From: Cryptomeria japonica
Lineage: Eukaryota; Streptophyta; Pinopsida; Cupressales; Cupressaceae
Direction of reading: 5' to 3'
Assembly: GCF_030272615.1 (NCBI RefSeq)
Contig: NW_026728907.1
Location: forward strand, 355,001-377,500
Length of the DNA stretch: 22,500 bases
Of this stretch, positions 18,778-22,500 are shown piece after piece (position 1 is the first letter of the stretch; every line of letters starts with the position of its first letter). The translations under genes and the position numbers were made by a program. The notes beneath the pieces were generated by a model that was not told the origin of the DNA, did not search any database, and worked only from the letters and a program-made list of their open reading frames with translations.

Positions 18778-18897
18778 GGGTGCGATCATACCAGCGTTAG
18801 TGCACCGGATCCCATCAGAACTCCGCAGTTAAGCGCGCTTGGGCCGAAGTAGTACTGGGATGGGTGACCTCCCGGGAAGTCCCGGTGTTGCACCCTT
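18778..18897 (+). rRNA. 5S ribosomal RNA gene, copy 2
   Basis: It lies exactly 7918 bp from copy 1, with the same length, same -28 box (TAAGTA at 18750-18755) and same box A and box C. It differs at two positions: G at +19 (18796), which restores the G19-C59 pair, and A at +70 (18847) instead of G. The latter changes G70-C105 in helix V to A70.C105 and falls in the intermediate element region. Otherwise it is intact; activity cannot be judged from sequence. Confidence 0.97.
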
Positions 18898-18908
18898 TTT
18901 TAGTTTTT
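18896..18908 (+). terminator. Pol III terminator of 5S copy 2
   Basis: Six T at 18896-18901, AG, then five T at 18904-18908, identical to copy 1. Confidence 0.9.
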
Positions 18909-21037
18909 CGCCGGGCATCGCAATGCTATTTGAATAAACCTTTTGCCCGTTTGCGTTCTCGTCGGGGCCGGGCCGGGCCGGGGTGCGCTGCCCGCACTAC
19001 CGCGCGCGCGGGGGCGACACCGAGCGCGCACCCGAGGCGCCCCGAGCACACAGGCCACGGTGCAACCCGGGCGTTGTGCGCGCACCCCGGTGCGCCCGAG
19101 GTGCTGCGCGCGCACCCAGGTGAAATCGGTGTGCACCTCGGCCAGTGCGCGCTCGGTCGAGTCGCGCACGTTGGCCAAGGTGCACGGTGATGTTTCTTAC
19201 TCTAAGGTTCCGCACCAGACGCCCGGGACAGGTGAGCGAAGCTGGGCGGGGCCGGGTGCGCGGCCGGGGCAGGTGCACGCAGCTGGAGAGAGCTTTGGAG
19301 CACACTTCGGAGCGCACCAATGATGCGCTCCATTCAAAAGTTTCCTGAAAAGGCAAAAAAAGTTGAGATTATAGAATTTCCCACTTGAGAGATTGTAAAA
19401 AAAAAAAATTTAAAATGAAGGAAACGCGGGTGCCAAGGTGTGCGCAGCCCAGCCAAGGTGTGCGCACCAAGGCGCCCACCCTGGCGAAGGTGCACGCAAG
19501 GTGCGCACCCGAGGCAAACCGGACAATTAACCCAACTTTCGACTTCGCGCGCACCTTGGAGCGCACTTCGGAGCGCTCCTTGGTGCGCACCAATCTTGGG
19601 CACCTCGGAGTGCACCATGGCGCCCACCAAGGTGCGCACCCGGGGCAAACCGAGCTCCGACTTCGTGCGCACCTTGGAGCGCACGAAAGGTGCGCACCAT
19701 GGCGCCCACCAAGGTGCGCAGCCCAGCCAAGGCGTGCGCATCAAGGTGCGCACCCTGGCGAAGGTGCGCACCCGGGGCAAACCGAGCTCCGACTTCGTGC
19801 GCACCTTGGAGCGCACAAAAGGTGCGCAACCCAGCCAAGGTGTGCGCACCCCGGTCAAACCGAGCTCCGAATCGTGCGCACCAGAGGTGCACGCCATCGT
19901 GCGCACCTTGGAGCACACTTCGGAGCCCTCCTTGGTGCGCGCCGATGTTGCGCACCTCGGAGCGCACCCGGGGAAAACAATGCAATTAACCCGACTTTCG
20001 ACTTCGTGGGCACCTCGGAGCGCTCTCGGGTTCGCACCTCGGAGCACACCGAGGTGCGCACCTTTGATGCGCTGCCTTCACCAATTTCCAGAAAAGGCAA
20101 GAAAACATTGAGAAGGTGTGCGCACCGAGGTGCCCACCCTGGCGAAGGTGCACGCGAGGTGCGCACCCGGGGCAAACCGGGCTCCGACTTCGTGCACGCC
20201 GCACCTTGGAGCACACTTCGGAGCGCTCCTTGGTGCGCACCAGGGCGCGCAACCCAGCCGAGGTGCCCACCCCGGCGAAGGTGCACGCGAGGTGCGCACC
20301 CGGGGCAAACCGGGCTCCGACTTCGTGCACGCCATGGTGCCCACCGCGGCGAAGGTGCACGCGAGGTGCGCACCCGGGGCAAACCGGGCTCCGACTTCGT
20401 GCACGCCGCACCTTGGAGCACACTTCGGAGCGCTCCTTGGTGCGCACCATGGTGCCCACCAGGGCGCGCAACCCCGCCGAAGGTGCACGCGAGGTGCGCA
20501 CCCGGGGCAAACCGGGCTCCGACTTCGTGCACGCCGCACCTTGGAGCACACTTCGGAGCGCTCCTTGGTGCGCACCATGGTGCCCACCAGGGCGCGCAAC
20601 CCCGCCGAAGGTGCACGCGAGGTGCGCACCCGGGGCAAACCGGGCTCCGACTTCGTGCACGCCGCACCTTGGAGCACACTTCGGAGCGCTCCTTGGTGCG
20701 CACCAGGGCGCGCAACCCAGCCGAGGTGCCCACCCCGGCGAAGGTGCACGCGAGGTGCGTACCCGGGGCAAACCGGGCTCCGACTTCGTGCACGCCGCAC
20801 CTTGGAGCACACTTCGGAGCGCTCCTTGGTGCGCACCATGGTGCCCACCAGGCCGCGCAACCCAGCCAAGGTGTGCGCACCAAGGTGCACGCGAGGTGCG
20901 CACCCGGGGCAAACCGGGGTCCGACTTCGTGCACGCCGCACCTTGGAGCACACATCGGGGCGCTCCCGGGTTCGCACCGGCGTTGCGCACCGTGGTGGGC
21001 ACCTCGGAGCACACCAAGGTGGGCAGCGAGGTGCGCA

Positions 21038-22140
21038 CCTTTGATGCGATGCCTTCACTAATTTCCATAAAAGGCAAAAAAAAAACGAGATTTTAAAATT
21101 TCCGTTTTGAAAGATAGTGAGAAAAAGGGAATGCTGGTGCCATCTTGAGCCCGCCCTGGTGCGCAGCCCAGCCAAGGTGTGCGCACCAAGGTGCCCACCC
21201 TGGCGAAGGTGCGCGCCCGGGCAATTAACCCAACTTCCAACTTCGCGCGCGCCAGGGTGGGAGCGCACCCAACAACCGGGCCTGGGAAGAGCCAATGCGA
21301 GAAACCCCACCAAACGCTCTGACAAAAAAAGAGGGGGCGCTCCAGTAACCCCGCTTCGGAGCGCACCCTGGGCAAACCCAGCCAAGGTGCCCACCCCGGC
21401 CAAGGTGCAGGCGAGGTGCGCACCCGGGGCAAACCGGGCTCCGACAACGTGCACGCCGCACCTTGGAGCACACTTCGTAGCGCTCCCGGGTGCGCACCTC
21501 AGAGCACACCAAGGTGGGCAGCGAGGTGCGCACCTTTGATGCGCTGCCTTCACTAATTTCCAGAAAAGGCAAAAAAAAAAGGAGATTTTAAAATTTCCGT
21601 TTTGAAAGATAGTGAAAAAAACGGAACGCGCGTGCCATCTTGAGCCCGCCCTGGTGCGCAGCCCAGGTAAGGTGCCCACCCTGGCAAAGGTGCGCACCCG
21701 GGCAATTAACCCTACTTCCGACTTCGTGCGCGCCAGGGTGGCAACCGGGCCTCGGAAGAGCCAATGCGAGAAACCCCACCAAACGCTCCGACAAAAAAAG
21801 AGGCGGCGCTCCAATAACCCCGCTTCGGAGCGCAGCCGGGGCAAACCCAGCCAAGGTGCCCACCCCGACGAAGGTGCACGCGAGGTGCGCACCCGGGGCA
21901 AACCGGGCTCCGACAACGTGCACGCAGCACCTTGGAGCACACTTCGAAGCACTCCCGGGTGCCCACCGGCGTTGCGCACCGTGGTGGGCAGCGAGGTGCG
22001 CACCTTTGATGCGCTGCCTTCACTAATTTCCAGAAAAAGGCAAAAAAAAATGAGATTTTAAAATTTCCGTTTTGAAAGATAGTGAAAAAAAAGGAACGCG
22101 GGTGCCATCTTGAGCCCGCCCTGGTGCGCAGCCCAGGCAA
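21038..22140. repeat. Three AT-rich hairpin modules in copy 2
   Basis: The TTTTAAAA cores are at 21091, 21586 and 22056, each exactly 7873 bp from its partner at 13218, 13713 and 14183. Internal spacing (495 and 470 bp) is unchanged. Confidence 0.88.
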
Positions 22141-22500
22141 GGCATGCGCACCAAGGTGCCCACCCGAGGTGCACACCCGGGGCAAACCGGGCTCCGACTT
22201 CGTGCAGGCCGCACCTTGGAGCACACTTCGGAGCGCTCCTTGGTGCGCACCATGGTGCCCACCAGGGCGCGCAACCCAGCCAAGGTCTGCACACCAAGGT
22301 GCCCACCCCGGCGAAGGTGCACGCGAGGTGCGCACCCGGGGCAAACCGGGCTCCGACTTCGTGCACGCCATGGTGCCCACCGCGGCGAAGGTGCACGCGA
22401 GGTGCGCACCCGGGGCAAACCGGGCTCCGACTTCGTGCACGCCGCACCTTGGAGCACACTTCGGAGCGCTCCTTGGTGCGCACCATGGTGCCCACCAGGG

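Larger units (their letters stand above)
17523..22500. repeat. 7918-bp large tandem repeat unit, second copy (cut by window end)
   Basis: This copy corresponds to 9605-14627 of the first copy. Between the unit start and the first indel I noticed only four substitutions by eye: 10663/18581, 10878/18796, 10929/18847 and 10999/18917. The left junction joins a GC-rich array end (CAAGTTGTGCGCACCAAG) directly to the middle of the G-rich minisatellite, so most of that minisatellite is absent from copy 2. Confidence 0.95.

Noticed and set aside
1-22500. 18S, 5.8S or 25S rRNA genes or tRNA genes
   Set aside because: I found no recognisable start or end of 18S or 25S and no tRNA-like fold; only 5S is present.

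Overview
This window looks like nuclear ribosomal intergenic spacer (IGS) from a seed plant, most likely a gymnosperm. It holds two 5S rRNA genes, no 18S/5.8S/25S sequence and no credible protein-coding gene. The organism call rests on the 5S genes at 10860-10979 and 18778-18897. They are full length, carry the plant internal promoter (box A, intermediate element, box C), and show variants that I recall as typical of gymnosperms rather than flowering plants. Linkage of 5S to 35S rDNA is known in several gymnosperms and early land plants. Here it is inferred from the spacer, because no 35S gene lies in the window.

Layout. Positions 1-3629 are about 19 tandem copies of a 188-bp repeat. Positions 3630-8412 are a promoter-like region: 13 copies of a 30-bp element read TATATAGGGG on the minus strand, a full match to the plant RNA polymerase I start consensus. 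They sit in nested units of about 440-490, 311 and 157 bp, interrupted by a 52-bp minisatellite at 6513-7164. Positions 8413-10070 are a degenerate G-rich minisatellite rich in G-quadruplex motifs. Then come a T-rich spacer, a GC-rich 5S leader, the 5S gene with its T-run terminator, and from about 11400 to 17522 a GC-rich complex repeat array punctuated by AT-rich hairpin modules.

The stretch 9605-17522 (7918 bp, including the 5S gene) starts over at 17523 and runs to the window end, so the second 5S gene belongs to a second, partial copy of the same large unit. The array also contains an internal duplication of about 2.36 kb.

Working model (inference): the 35S unit is read on the minus strand. 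The element at 3990 would be the promoter nearest the 18S gene and the other twelve would be spacer promoters. The 188-bp repeats would then lie in the external transcribed spacer or just before it. The 5S genes would be transcribed by Pol III on the opposite strand. The most notable structures are the large promoter cluster, a hairpin kept at the predicted start sites, a near-perfect 31-bp inverted repeat beside the leftmost promoter, and two 5S copies that each carry a different helix-weakening change.
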